Shown here: in pieces, positions 20,900 to 33,805 of the stretch
How the letters are laid out: each line of letters opens with the position of its first letter
How positions within the stretch are numbered: the first letter of the stretch is position 1
Source of the DNA: Diphasiastrum complanatum
Lineage: Eukaryota; Streptophyta; Lycopodiopsida; Lycopodiales; Lycopodiaceae
Length of the DNA stretch: 64,000 nt
Assembly: GCA_029204225.1 (NCBI GenBank)
Contig: CM055096.1
Coordinates: 65,510,370-65,574,369 of the forward strand
Direction: 5' to 3'
Made by a program: the position numbers and the translations under genes
Notes under the pieces: generated by a model
The model's input: the letters and a program-made list of their open reading frames with translations, nothing else
Told to the model about the DNA's origin: nothing
The model's database searches: none

Positions 20900-21830
20900 C
20901 CAAAGATGAGAGATGGGGGTGCACCATCCTTCCACCACTTTTGCTATGAATGATGGCAAGTTTTAGGTGTTTGTAGGGCGCAAATTTTGGAAGCCTATTT
21001 GTTGTTTTTCTCACCGATTTAACTAGCCATTACTTCTAGGAAGCTATCAAGCCTTTATGTACAGCTGTTTTTGTAGTTTATAGATGCATTTAGGGCATTT
21101 CTATAGTAGTTGTGCCTTCATACATGCATAAGCAACTTTGTTTACAAATTGACAATGAATAGCTTTCTTTATGGCTAAAAAACAGGGTAGATGAGGCCCA
21201 AATTTTTCCAAAACTCAGATATGCAGGTTGCCATTCCTTAACCACAGGATAGGCTTTGTTGTAGTTCATACCATCATAAAAATGGCTTTACTGATTCACA
21301 CAAACGTGCAAAACATTGTTAGTTTGCAGAAAAATCCAGCATGACCCTGTGAATCATAAAGAAACCGCCATGCAAATCTTGTAAATAGACACTCACAACC
21401 ACTTATTAGTTCTTTGTGTGTTTCTTTTCCTGTTTTTTCTACAGATTTAAGCTAAAACCGGCTCAATAAAAAACAAAAGACTACCAACAAGAACCATCGT
21501 TATGTGAAGAACAAGAAGCCTTAAGGGAAAATAAACTAGCACAACCTCTTATTGATACCGTTGCTTTCACAAAAGTGCTTCCAATGAAGTAATCAACGAC
21601 AAGTGAATTGAAAACCAGAATTTACTTTCTAAAAACCAATATGAGGTGCTTTAAAAATTGAACCGATTGTATACCTGGTAGTGCACGTACCACACAACCA
21701 ATTACACTTCAAAAAATGAAATCAACGGGAAGAGCAATCAAAACTTTTCTCACTTCGTTCTCACTCTACCGATTTCTCGAAAAACATCGAGATTTTTCTT
21801 AAGCACAAATAAATGGCAAAACTTACTTAG
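20900..21830. other. Element G leader, no gene seen
   Basis: Non-coding sequence between the primer site and gag, conserved in the second copy. No signal is recognised beyond the simple repeats. Confidence 0.4.
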
Positions 21831-22198
21831 AACAAGTTCTAATACCAATATAAAGTCCTATTCCAATGATCCTATTCTAAGCATGCCAGTACAAGCAACC
21901 ACAAAGCGAATGGATGGTGGACAAACCAACCCAACCAAAAATCCTAGATCAAACGGATCTAGCCCCCAAGCTATGGATCAATCTCAATGAGGAAGGAGAA
22001 ATCACTCAAGCAGCATGTAGCTACCAATCACACAATCAAGCATGCACTAGTGAGAGCCCAGTAGGTGTACTTATACCCTCCAAGACCCATGCACCACTAG
22101 TAGTGCACTATGACACCTCATTAGACACCTCTGCCTATTTGGACCACGTCATCCAGTTTTTCAATGACTCACTGATATTCAAATGACCAAGTCTATAA

Positions 22199-23325
22199 TG
22201 CCCTCCCACCCGTCAACAAGGGTTAGATCACTGGATAGGTACCTAACAATGCATAGATGCTATTTTTAGTTAGTTTCCCACTTTCTCCCTTAATTCTATT
22301 CACCACTAACACTACTCTCCCTTAACTCTACTCCTCTACACTAACATTCTTCATGGTTTTGGGTGAAGGAAAGGAGTAGAAAAGAAGAGGAAGAGAGAAG
22401 AGAAGAGAGAAAGAGAGAGAGAGACGAGATGAAGGTTAGGTCAAATGCTCAATGTCATTGCTTATGGAGAAACCTTAACTAATCACAAACGAAAAGCATG
22501 GAAGAAATGGAAATAACAAGCAATCCCAACAATAGCATAAGCAAGAGTGATTAGCAAATGAGGATGCTTGAGCTCTCAAAATGATAGAGCCTCCTCCTCT
22601 CTATTAAGCATGAAAATAGTGTACAAATGGTGCCTTTTTATAAAATGGGGAAGGCCATTGCCCCTCAATCATTATTGTCTAATAATCACATTGATTCTAT
22701 CCATTCATCTTGGACCCAACTTGATCCAAGGGTCCATAAAAAGTACATTAAACTTCACAAGATTCATGTGAGTCCCCATTTGGACCCAACTCTAAAAAGT
22801 GATCTCTAAGTTTAAAAATGACTTTTGGGCCTCTAGTTTTATTTTAATTCCAAGGCCCAAGTCAATTTTATTTTATTTACACTTAAGCTTGCATGCTCAT
22901 TGGGCTATGGGCTTACGCGCGCAGGATGCCATGCCCTTGCAACACATTTTATTGGACGATTTTATTTATTTACGCTTTGTTGGGAATAGCCCCAATAGGA
23001 CCCACAGCCTGAAGTAGTGTCGGTCCCTCGGCACTCTCCCGGTTTAGTAAAGAGTTTTCTTCACCCACCTTTGCTGGATCAGGTAGGTCGTGACATCCTC
23101 CATAAAATTGAGGCGGTCCAATTTCTTCAAGTCCTTGGGCATGTGAATGGACTTGTGGACTCCTCTCAGCCAATCTTGGTCGACCAATGCTTGGAATCTG
23201 CATGTCCATGGATCGCCCAGAACTGGTGCTCGGTAATACACACGAGCGATTGGCAGCTGATCTTTGACTTTGTCTGAAGGTAGCGCCTTATTAATGTCAA
23301 AGAATATGGGAGGGAAAAAATTGTC
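22199..23325 (-). pseudogene. Truncated LTR-A (22,199-22,974) and ORF-A end (22,975-23,325)
   Basis: LTR-A lacks its last 30 or so bases and is joined to element G within the sequence ATAATGCC. It keeps the TATA region near 22,640. Upstream on the minus strand the end of ORF-A remains (YYRAPVLGDPWTCRF, VDQDWLRGVHKSIHMPKD), cut at about 23,325. The LTR body is nearest to the copy at 10 kb. Confidence 0.65.
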
Positions 23326-23625
23326 TCATTTAGTTTTACAAATGAAATACAGAATATGTTGCACTTTGTCTACGCCATTGATGTACAAATGTTTGATTAA
23401 CCATTGTCGTTCATTATTGGCATCTATCTTTTTCTGTAAGCTAACGGTAGTCCCTTGAATCCATTTTTTTTCTTTTTAATAAGTCAATAGCGGCAAGTCG
23501 ACATCGGCATGTTTTAAAACTATATCATCATTCATCATTGCATATTCAGGTTAAAGCTTCATAAGTTTAATCCAACCATCATAAAGTTCGTTAGCCACGG
23601 GGCCTGACAATTTGCGAGTAAATAT
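23326..23625 (-). pseudogene. Unrecognised protein-like remnant
   Basis: The minus-strand frame reads TRKLSGPVANELYDGWIKLM, a stop, PEYAMMNDDIVLKHADVD, a stop, then WIQGTTVSLQKKIDANNERQ and LIKHLYINGVDKVQ. About 100 codons with only two stops and protein-like composition suggest a decayed exon. I do not recognise it. It lies downstream of the DDE-like pseudogene on the same strand and could belong to it. Confidence 0.25.
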
Positions 23626-23639
23626 TTGCGAGTTATGCA

Positions 23640-24119
23640 AGTTTTATTTCATTGGATTTCTAGATAGCCATAATCAAAGAATAACAAAAGAAAATAAAAC
23701 AGTAACAAAATAGCAATGCACAATTCATGGCATTCCACAGTCACATTTTAGCAGACTCCCTAGAGAATTCCGTTGAATATGTTAACTGGACATATCTGAA
23801 ATATTTTGGACTTATTACAAACCATATCAAAACAAAAGTCCACGTCGAACACAATAGACAAAAAAGAAACAATTCATTTTCGAACAACTAGGTCTGGATC
23901 TACAATAGCCTAAGACAAACCCTTCGAGGGCAAGGTGAATATATGAAAAAGATCTTGCAAGCTAATGATGGGTTGATGTATGAACATATTTTCATTGACA
24001 TCCAGCCCCTTGACATGTAAGTAGACAAAATACATATGCTTGCAAGGTATGTACTTTTTCATGGACATATTCCTGGAGAAATCTGCACATGTGCATGATG
24101 GCTTATTTGAAATTGTGAC
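23640..24119. other. No gene seen
   Basis: AT-rich sequence without a convincing reading frame or repeat match in the window. Confidence 0.4.
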
Positions 24120-26583
24120 CTAATAAATTGCACCTATTTTACTACTTTCAAAACTCTCAATGATATATAATTCCTTGTGTTCTGAAGGGACTTTAATTAT
24201 TTCTTGTACATGCCCTTTCAATGACAATCCCCTTTTCATTCTATCTTTATCAGATTTTGACACATCTGGTTTTTGTCTCATATTTCCACGTTCTAATGTT
24301 GGATTGGTGGTGAAGTTCATATTAGCACTGGCACTACCCACATTGGAAGCTACATGAGGTTCTCCAATCGTATTTTTCTCCTGTGAAATATTGTGGTAGC
24401 ATGAACTAGTTGTCTCTAGAATATAGCCCCCTTGGATCAATTCATCCACTTCAGATTGCGTAAGGCTTGTTCCTTGTTGCACGTACCAAATACCGTTGTT
24501 CACTGTAGGTGACATAGTGACATTGGGATTGACTTTCCAAGTACAAGTTATATCACTGGCACAAAACCAAATGAATTGATTTGTGTATCCATTTTGAAGT
24601 TTTCTCATCCCAAAAAAACTAGGTGCCATTGTTGATTTGATCAACTTGTTGCAGTGTCCTTTGCCAGCAGCCTTCATACCTTGACACTTGACTTTGCTAC
24701 TGATTTTTAGACAACGAATAACCCACCAGCTATTGTTTAGTTGTCTTTCTCATATATCTTCGCAAAGTTGTAGACTAACTTGGCCTATCATGTTTGGAGC
24801 TGTATTTGAAAATCCTGATTGATTGCAATTTGGAAGATTGGATTTGTTTTTTCGAGAAACCTTTTGCACGTATTCTATATCTGGACGATGAGAAACGTTC
24901 TCATTATCAACATTCCATTGGTGTGCTGGTCTTTTGCATCTTACAGTTTGAATTGGTGCATTAACATCTTGGTCTTGCCTGGTCAAGTCAATATGCTCAA
25001 CAAACTCATTAACTCTTTCAGAGAAGGAAGCACCCACAATTGAAGCTCTCCTTCACGAGCGCACTCTCTCCAATAGATTTTGAAATGTCGGACCTTGACC
25101 AATGTATTGGCCAGACAAGAAAGAATTTTCTTGTGCACTCTGCAATATTGCATTAGCCAAATCTCCCACTGCAACTTCATAAATTGTCAGTTTAGAATTG
25201 TAGTTGTCCACTCTTTGCCAAACACTATGGACCACCTCAGACAGATTTGTCGTTGGCACCTCTGCCTCCACCATGATCCATCATCTGTGGCATATAGAAT
25301 TGCTAGTTACACATATCATAGGAATCCAATTCTACTGCAACAAATTGCACCAAAAAATACAACATGTAAAGTATACCGTGACAACAAATTTTCCCCATCT
25401 ATGAATTCTATTTTTCCACCAAGCAAGCCAGCTCTCCAATTCATTCAAACAGTTCGTATGCATTGCCTATTTTCCACCATGCATAATTTTATTATAAATC
25501 GCATCTGCAGCATCAAGATCTGTTGCATCTCGCCACTGCAAGCACAAAGCGACATGATCGTCTCTAAACAATGGCTTTATGTACTTTGTAGTGTGTTTAT
25601 TCACACTATCCATAAAATGAAACAAACATGATCTTTCTTTTCCAATCACCAGTGTGTTAGCATCATTTCCATAAACAATGCGCACAACATTCCAATTTGC
25701 TTGTGTCTCATCTGCCATAAATCTTCAAAATGTGACTGGATCACACAAATGACCAAACATAACGCGATTCAACAACTCCCAAAATAGCACTTGTGCTTGA
25801 ACAGCTTCAACTTTCATATCACATATTGCAATAGTTTGCATGGATTGGTTTCTGCAAATCAAAGTGCACAATGGATAAGCTACTTAGTTGCTATAATATT
25901 GAAAAGCAAGAAATGTAGAAATTTATATCGTATGTCATATACATGGGCAGCCATTGTGACCCAATCTTTAATTCCGTGTACATGATCAAAACAGCACCAA
26001 GATCTTGCTAGATCATTCCCTGGTTGCATTCTTTGTACAAGTTCCACTCCCGACGCTGGACCAGTAGTTGACATCTTGAATATATGACATATATTTGTTT
26101 TGTCATGCAATTGTCCAGGGAACAACGATCCATGAAAGAACTGGTATGCGCAATGTTCTTTTAAATATAGGAATGAAGTTATTTCATGGGATAGATCGAC
26201 AGGCTGCAATTCTTTCCTTGCCAACGTTATCCATTTTTTTAGTCTACAATAATCAACCATCAGAAAAATTAAAGATATACAGATATTTTAAGCCCAAATG
26301 ACATGTTAGATATTTATGCATGCCCATACCTTCGATTGTTTGTAGTGGGTTCAATCAAAGACAACAATTCATCTAGCCTTGTAGAATCTATAGGAGATGT
26401 CGATGATGTTGCCAGCAAGTGATCCGAAATCAACTCTTTGGCCAAGTCCTTTTGAATTCTCTTTGGTTTATGCATAATGTTCTGAGAGGTCTTCTTCATC
26501 ACCAGATCTTCTGATTTCTCCATGTTGACATATGAATCTCCAACACCGAACTCATGATCATGGAAACCCAAGTGTATGACCAT
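24120..26583 (-). pseudogene. Intron-containing DDE-like transposase pseudogene of an uncharacterised family
   Basis: Exon-like blocks on the minus strand. Block 1 is 26,583-26,330, with a GT donor. Block 2 is 26,243-25,943 (LKKWITLARKELQPVDLS, IKDWVTMAAH), after a TTATTGTAG acceptor that restores the frame exactly. Block 3 is from 25,851 (QTIAICDMKVEAVQAQ, FMADETQANWNVVRIVYG, KERSCLFHFMDSVNKHT, ELESWLAWWKNRIHRWG). Block 4 is from about 25,283 (EVVHSVWQRVDNYNSKL). The C-terminal part has Cys-rich patches and GTSLTQSEVDELIQGGYIL. The D in AICDM, the D in FMAD and the C/H in CLFHF fit a Mutator-like DDE fold (inference). The order of motifs matches, from memory, a family of unnamed proteins in seed-free plants. 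At least three in-frame stops are present. Confidence 0.55.
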
Positions 26584-26799
26584 TCTAGTGTATCTCGTGT
26601 CATTTGGAATACAATAATAAATCTTAGCTGTGTAAAAATTACAGCAAATAAGGATCCTAAAACACTTGAAATGATGAGGGAAACAATAGATTATGATTTC
26701 ATAAGATTAGCACAAGTTGAACCATCAAAATCCATCAAAAATCTATGCTTGAACCTCACTAAATGGCCCAAATCCTTGAAGAAGGCTTCACACGTGTGA
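26584..26799. other. Flank between pseudogene and copia LTR
   Basis: No reading frame or repeat is recognised. A palindrome TTCACACGTGTGAA lies at 26,788-26,801. Confidence 0.35.
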
Positions 26800-27312
26800 A
26801 AGTACGGCCTCCCACAGTCTGAGTACTGTACACCAGACCTAAATTCAATCCTATAATCATTAGTAATCACAAGTACTCAAACAATTATGAACATAGAGAG
26901 CAATTGCACCATTATGAGAGAAAAAACATGAAATTGCTTGATTGATTTTGGTGAGATATCATCACCTATATATACATGATCCATCACGGTTTTGGGCAGG
27001 TATGAGTAGCCCTAAACCTATCCCTAATGCTAATTTTGGTGGATCTTTCATCCCTACCAAGTTAGGGTTGGAATCTTGGAGATCCCTCAACAATGCAAAA
27101 ATTACCAAAAATAGCTCCTATTTTTTCTCCCTTGTATCTAAGCATAATTTGGACTCATTCCAAAGGTTCTAACACTTAGGTCTACTTGAGAACATCCTTA
27201 TGAATGGAATCCTATGCTATTTGGCATGTGTGACAAGCCACATCATGACCATCTAACTATTTACAAGTCATATGACCAAAACTAGTCAAGCTAGAATTGT
27301 GAATTTTTAACA
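26800..27312 (-). repeat. 3' LTR of the copia element (right end approximate)
   Basis: Starts TGTTAAAAATTCAC at 27,312 on the minus strand, directly after a polypurine tract. A TATA box (ATGTATATATAGG) is near 26,966-26,980. The far end is placed at about 26,800 to 26,840 by eye only. No matching 5' LTR is present, so target duplications cannot be tested. Confidence 0.6.
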
Positions 27313-27324
27313 CTCCTCCTCACT
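27313..27324 (-). promoter_or_regulatory. Polypurine tract of the copia element
   Basis: AGTGAGGAGGAG immediately precedes the LTR start on the minus strand and follows the RNase H stop by under 20 bases. Confidence 0.75.
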
Positions 27325-27326
27325 AT

Positions 27327-30300
27327 CTAGCTTGGTTCAATCATTGCTTTACTAATCACTCCAAGTGATGATCTGAACTTCATAAAAGGTGTCTTTTGAA
27401 GTGGTTTAGTAAGTAGATCAGCTACACATTCATTGCTTGGAACATGCTCCAAAGCAATCTCCTTGGCTTGCACCATTTCTCTCACAAAGTGATGGCATAT
27501 CTCAATGTGCTTAGATCTTGCATGGAAGATTGGGTTAGATGCAAGGTGTTGGGCTGATATATTGTCATTGTAGATGATTGGTGCCTCCTCTGAATCCATG
27601 ATCTTTAGTTCCACCAATAATCTCTTGATCCAAAGTACCTCCTTTGTAGTGGTTGTCAAAGCTTTGTACTCGGCCTCGGTTGAAGATAGAGATATAGTTT
27701 CTTGCTTTTTTGAAAGCCATGAAACCACACCTTCTCCTATGAAAGTTGAATAGGCACTTGTTGATTTCCTATCCCTCTTGTCCCCTGCAAAATCTGAATC
27801 ACTAAATGCATGAAGGTTAATCACATCTCCTCTATATAGAATCCCAAAATCCAATGTACCCGAGATGTATCTTAGAATCCTCTTAGTCTTTTTTCAATGG
27901 ATATTCAATGGCTTTTGCATGGATTGGCTCAACCTACATACACTAAAGCTAAGATCTGGTCTAGTTATAGTGATCCACATTAAGGAACCTATAAGTTGCC
28001 TAAACAAAGTGATGTCCATGAAGGATCTTTCATCATCTTCATTTGGCACTTTTACATCTTGCTCCATTGGTGTGTCAACACTTTTGCATACTTCCATCTT
28101 AAACTTCTTCAAAAGACTTTGAGCATAGTTTACTTGACTTATAAAGATAAAATCAGACCCTCTAAGTACTTCTATGCCTAAGATGAAGTGAAGACACCCT
28201 AGATCTACCATCTTGAACTCTAAGGATAGATCTATCTTGATTTTTTCAATACCATCAACACTATTTCCACTAATGATGATGTCATCTACATAAATGAGTA
28301 AAAGTACAATACCAACATCATCAAACTTAATGTAAAGAGTGGGATCATATTCACTTTGAACAAAAGAAAGTGAAATAAGATAGCAATGTAGTCTTGAATT
28401 CCAAGATCTCGAGGCTTGCTTCAAGCCATAGATGCTTCTTTGGAGATGGCATACTTTGTTCTCCATTCCATGCTTGATGAACCCTTGTGGCTGCTCCATA
28501 TAGATATCCTCTTCCAAAAAACCATTCAAGAAAGCATTAGAGACATCCATTTGACATAGAATCCATCCAAAATGTGATGCAAGTGCAATGATTAGTCTTA
28601 TTGTGACCATCTTGGCCACGGGTGCAAAAGTTTCCTCATAGTCTATCCCTCTCTCTTGAGCATAACCTTTTGCAACTAATCTTGCTTTATGTTTGTTAAC
28701 ACTCCCATTTGCATTCAACTTAAGCTTGAAGACCCACTTGCATCCTATTACATTCCTTTGAGGTCTCTCAACAAGCAACCAAGTTTCATTCTCAATCAAG
28801 GCATCATACTCATCCAACATAGCTTTATACCATTCTTTGGAGTTCAATGCATCTTCAACATTAGACGGTTCTTCAAAACTAGATAAAGCATAAGAAGTGG
28901 ATGAGATACCCTCAACTTGCTTTCCTTTGCCTTGATATGTGAGCCTTGATGGCTCCACTTTTGCCCTTGAAGATCTCCTTGGTGTGATAGGTGGGTTTGG
29001 TGCTTGCTCCTCCATGAGCTCCTCCTCAAAACCAAGATCTTGCTCCTCGGCCATCTTCTTCTTGATTGTTGGAGCACTTGAGCCTTCTTCAAGCATATGC
29101 ATATGATGTTCATCAAAGATGACATCCCTTGAAACAACAAATTTGTTCAAGGATGGGAGATAGAGTTTGTAGCCCTTGCTTGAGCTTGCATATCCAAGCA
29201 TGATCCCTCTTGTGGAAGATGGATCCTCCTTGGTTCTTGTTTCCAATGGCACATGCACATAACATATACACCCAAAAACTTTCAAGTGATTAAGATTGGG
29301 TTTCTTTCCATACAACATCTCATAAGGAGTTTTGCCTTCAATTGCTTTGCAAGACACCCTATTCATCAAGTAGTTTGCACATACAAGAGACTCACCCCAA
29401 AAGGATTTGGGCAAACAAGCATCTAATCTTAAAGCCTTAGAACATTCACATAATGTTCTATTCCTTCTTTCAGCAACTCCATTTTGTTGAGGAGTGTAAG
29501 GACAAGAAGTCTCTTTCTTGATCCCTTCCTCCTCACAAAAGGCCTTGAACTCATTGGAAATGAATTCTCCACCATTGTCACTTCTAAGAATCTTGATGCT
29601 ATGATTATGATGCTTTTCCACAAACAACTTGAACTTTACAAAAGTATCAAATACTTGAGACTTGAAGGAAAGTAAGAACACCCAACAATATCTTGAGTAG
29701 TCATCAATGAAGGTCAAAAACATGGATGAACCTCCATTAGATTTGGTGCTAGCAATGTGCACATCCGAGTGTATGAGTTCAAGAGGATGAGATGACTTTG
29801 TGATGGAGTTAGGAAACACCTTCTTATGTGCCTTGGATAAGGCACAAGCTTCACAAACCTTGTCTTCCTTCCCAATAGACCTTGGTAGGCCTAAAGCATA
29901 CTCCTCGTTGATCATAGCCTCCATGGAACCCGAGTTGACATGTCCAAGTCTTTTGTGCCATAAAGTAAAGGTAGATATCTTGCTCTTCTCGGCCAACATG
30001 ACAACATTAGTATCCACAAATGCATCCAGCTTATAAAGTTTGCCAGGTCTAGTGCCCTTAGCCACTATCTTACCCTTCTTCTTGATGAAACATTCATTTG
30101 AAGCAAAGTCAACATTGAAACCATTGTCTACCATTTGGCCAACACTTAGTAGATTCTTTGTTATTGTAGGAATGTACAAAACACCTTCTATGTTGATCTT
30201 TTTGGAAGATCCTAAGCAAAGGGGAATGCTACCAACTCCTTCAATCTTACAAGCTTCATCATTTGCTGTATAGATAGACTTTATAGGTCCATCATAAGAT

Positions 30301-30945
30301 AAGAGAGAAGAGAAAAACTCCCTTTTACTAGTCATGTGTGAACTAGCACCCGAGTCAATCCACCAAGGATCTTCTCCTTTGAAGCTTGTTGAAGAAAATA
30401 TGGACATCATGAGAGAGTCCTCATGTGAACTCTCCTCCTCCTCCTCTTTGCTCATGTTGGCTTGGCTTTGATCTTGCTTCCTCTTGAAGCATTCCAAGGC
30501 ATAATGCCCCATCTTGCTACAATAGTAGCACTTCACCTTTGATTTGTCCTTCTTGACTTTGGTGGTTGATGGAGATGCCTTTGGGGGTCCTTCTTGATCC
30601 TCAAGCTTTGTAGACTTCTTGAATGTTGATCCTTTGCCTTTGGACTTGCCTTTGCCTTTGGTGAAGAGAGCTTGGTCATCTCCACCTTGGATGGAAAGCC
30701 TATCCATCCTCTCTTGCATTTGGCTCCTTCTTGATTCCTCGGCCATGAGCGTGCCTTGGAGTTCTTCAAGTATGGGTAGCTTACCCATAATTGCATATCC
30801 CTGAACCAAATTGTCAAATTCAAAGCTTAGTCCATTCAATATGAGTTGAACAAGCTCTTCATCCTTGATAGGGTCACCTATAAAGGCTAGCTCTTTGTTC
30901 AATTCCTTTACTCTTAGGACAAAAATATGTGCACTCTCTCCTTTC
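27327..30945 (-). pseudogene. Copia gag-pol polyprotein, one internal stop and no gag N-terminus
   Basis: One frame of about 1,190 codons. In order from the N-terminus: gag C-terminal half (LVQLILNGLSFEFDNLVQGY), zinc knuckle CYYCSKMGHYALEC, protease WWIDSGASSHM, integrase (HKRLGHVN...CEACALSKAHK; D in LIHSDVH, D in ILRSDNGGEF, E in NGVAERRNRT), RT with YVDD (LLLIYVDDIIISG), RNase H and end KPLQKTP. The only inner stop is a TGA at 27,894-27,896 (NIH*KKTKRILRYISG), where Trp is usual. The frame reaches 30,945 and there abuts a truncated LTR-A, losing the gag N-terminus and the 5' LTR. All catalytic residues are kept, so this is the youngest-looking coding element in the window. Confidence 0.9.
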
Positions 30946-31660
30946 AGTTATTTTTAGTTAGTTTCCCACTTTCTCCCTTAATTCTATTCACCACTAACAC
31001 TACTCTCCCTTAACATTACTCCTCTACACTAACATTCTTCATGGTTTTGGGTGAAGGAAAGGAGTAGAAAAGAAGAGGAAGAGAGAAGAGAAGAGAGAAA
31101 GAGAGAGAGACGAGATGGAGGTTAGCTCAAATGCTCAATGTCATTGCTTATGGAGAAACCTTAACTAATCACAAACAAAAAGCATGGAAGAAATGGAAAT
31201 AACAAGCAATCCCAACAATAGCATAAGCAAGAGTGATTAGCAAATGAGGATGCTTGAGCTCACAAAATCATAGAGCCTCCTCCTCTCTATTAAGCATGAA
31301 AATAGTGTACAAATGGTGCCTTTTTATAAAATGGGGAAGGCCATTGCCCCTCAATCATTATTGTCTAATAATCACATTGATTCTATCCATTCATCTTGGA
31401 CCCAACTTGATCCAAGGGTCCATAAAAAGTACATTAAACTTCACAAGATTCATGTGAGTCCCTATTTGGACCCAACTCTGAAAAGTGATCTCTAAGTTTA
31501 AAAATGACTTTTGGGCCTCTAGTTTTATTTTAATTCCAAGGCCCAAGTCAATTTTATTTTATTTACACTTAAGCTTGCATGCTCATTGGGCCATGGGCTT
31601 ACGCGCGCAAGATGCCATGCCCTTGCAACACATTTTATTGGACGATTTTATTTATTTACA
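30946..31660 (-). repeat. LTR-A, truncated 3' LTR of composite A copy 2
   Basis: Starts TGTAAATAAATAAAATCG and keeps the TATA region near 31,325, but lacks the last 90 bases where it joins copia gag sequence. No target duplication is apparent at this join. Confidence 0.7.
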
Positions 31661-33805
31661 GTTTGTTGGGAATAGCCCCAATAGGACCCACAGCCTGAAG
31701 TAGTGTCGGTCCCTCGGCACTCTGCCGGTTTAGTAAAGAGTTTTCTTCACCCACCTTTGCTGGATCAGGTAGGTCGTGACATCCTCCATAAAATTGAGGC
31801 GGTCCAATTTCTTCAAGTCCTTGGGCATGTGAATGGACTTGTGGACTCCTCTCAGTCAATCTTGGTCGACTCATGCTTGGAATCTGCATGTCCATGGATC
31901 GTCCAGAACTGGTACTCGGTAATACACACGAGCGATTGGCAGCTGATCTTCGACTTTGTCTGAAGGTAGTGCCTTATTAATGTCAAAGAATATGGGAGGG
32001 AAAAAATTGTCCCATTTAGTTTCGATCCCCATTAGATGTTCTAAGTCCTAGGCATAAGTGGCTGCCATGCGAATTGTTGGATCAGGACAGTTGACATAGT
32101 GATTCGCGAATGTGGTGAGAGCCCTTCTGGCATCCACATCTGTAGTCCAACCATATTCTAAATGAATGATTGGCCAATTTAAGTTTCGAATTGTGAGTTT
32201 GTCCAAAGGCGTGCCGCATTCCGTCCATTTGGATCGTCATGTACATGGTAGGAAGTGCGCGTTCACCTGTAATTATGCGGACTCGTCACGTAGGCCTTGA
32301 TGGCCACAGGGTCTCTTTCGAACAATTGCTGACGCCACTCTGGTTGTGGTTGGAGGGCGAGTAATGCTTGCAATTCTTTGCCCTTTATTGTCTGAGCTGA
32401 AAACGATATCTGCCAGCTGTATCTTGATGACTCGTGGGGATACTTTGATAGGAATTCGTTTATTTTCTCCTCCACAGACTTTGGTCTTCGGAAGGCTCAT
32501 CTAGAAGATATCGTGCACGAACCTCTGGATGATGTGGCTTGGCTTTGGCTGGTATCTGCGCCTTGGCCCTGGTCTCGCATCTCAGCAGCCGTATCCGTTT
32601 GTCCTTGGTCTTGGCCTTCGGACCCTAAATCTTGGTTATATCCCCCTGCTGCCTACTGGCTTTGGTCTTGGCTTGTACTGGCCTGTGCAGCGTCAAAAAC
32701 AGGTGGCGATGGAATTACCACGGGGGTGGGCTGGGCTCTCATTTCCACGAATTTCTGGCAAGCCTTGAGGGCTTGCTTGGCCTGGGCGAGCTCATGAGTT
32801 GCGGTTGCCTGATATTTATTGAACTCTACCGGGTAGCTATTTAAGGTTTGGCTATAAACCTGCACCTGACGCCGAAGAAGATTGATTTCTGATTGAGAGA
32901 GCGACCTTGAGTCTGGTGCAGGTTGAGCTAACCAGACAAGATTTTCATCTTGTAGGGCTTTGACCTCCATCTCCAGGTACATATTCTCTACTTCCAAAAG
33001 GTTTAATTGCGCCTGGATGGGAGCAAGCCGTTGGGACGCTTCAGATTGAAGCTCCCACACCTTCGTGGAGGCCTCTGTCAGCGCTTTGGAGAGGCTTTGG
33101 ATATAATTATTGAGGCCCTCCTCCTTATGCTGTAGCTTGGCGATCTCCTAGTGCCCTACTTCTTCATGTTGCTGAGCCAAAATCAGCTCGTGCTGCAGCT
33201 TGGTGAGTTCTGCTCGTAGTTGTGTGTTGCTTGTTGCCAAGTGTAGTACCCTACTTTCCAAGATAGCTTTGGCCGCTACCGCATCTAGAAGGTATTTGCC
33301 CAGTGTCTGGTACACTGTCGTTAAGTCTGTGGAAGCAGCCGATATAGTGGCACTGATAGGGGCTTCTGTTGTATCGGCCCCGATGACTTGTGGAGTTCCG
33401 TCGTCATCATCTTCTATCAGGTTCTCTTTGGACCTGATGCCATATGGGGCGGTGGGATCAGCCCAATCTGGCGATGGTACAGAAACTATTTGGACAAATG
33501 CATCATCAGACAACAGTTGGTTGCCCTCGGCAACCTTTGTTGGCAAAGCAGGTGGGTTTGAGAAGCAACTGTGGAAACGGGGGTGATGACGACTTGTCCG
33601 AACGAGACAATGGGAGGAATAGAGAGGAACTGAAGGGTTGTGTGGAGTATGGAAGAAGGCAAAGATGGAGCAGAAACGGTCTGGCGTGGGGGTGAAAAAT
33701 TGATGACTTGCATCCACGCTAGAGTGTCAGGAGACAATTGAGAATCAGAAGGATTGAATGGAATGGAAGCAATGGTGGAGGCAGGAGTGCCATGTCCTGC
33801 GTTTT
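31661..33805 (-). pseudogene. ORF-A, copy 2
   Basis: Same layout as copy 1: WMQVINFSPPRQT, EDDDDGTPQVIGAD, LGKYLLDAVAAKAILE, coiled coil (33,250-32,700), Gln-rich linker, then EEKINEFLSKYPHESS and the NWPIIH domain. Stops near 33,147 and 32,500 and a frame change near 32,270 break it. It differs from copy 1 by many substitutions, so the two copies are not a recent duplication. Confidence 0.65.

Larger units (their letters stand above)
17931..22192 (-). mobile_element. Element G, copy 1 (iMet-primed retrotransposon remnant)
   Basis: The minus-strand order is a presumed LTR of about 330 bases (22,192-21,862), the primer-site sequence TTGGTATTAGAACTTG near 21,835-21,853, a 1.2 kb leader with simple repeats, gag (20,590-19,800), then degraded sequence to 17,931. 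The whole block recurs at 40,806-45,365, about 95 percent alike by eye. No RT or integrase is recognisable, so it is a gag-only or heavily deleted element. Both copies are fused to ORF-A on one side and copia sequence on the other at the same positions. Confidence 0.55.

Noticed and set aside
21914-22186. Ninety-codon plus-strand frame MVDKPTQPKILDQTD, duplicated at 45,093
   Set aside because: It lies in the presumed LTR of element G, opposite to its direction; conservation follows from the duplication.
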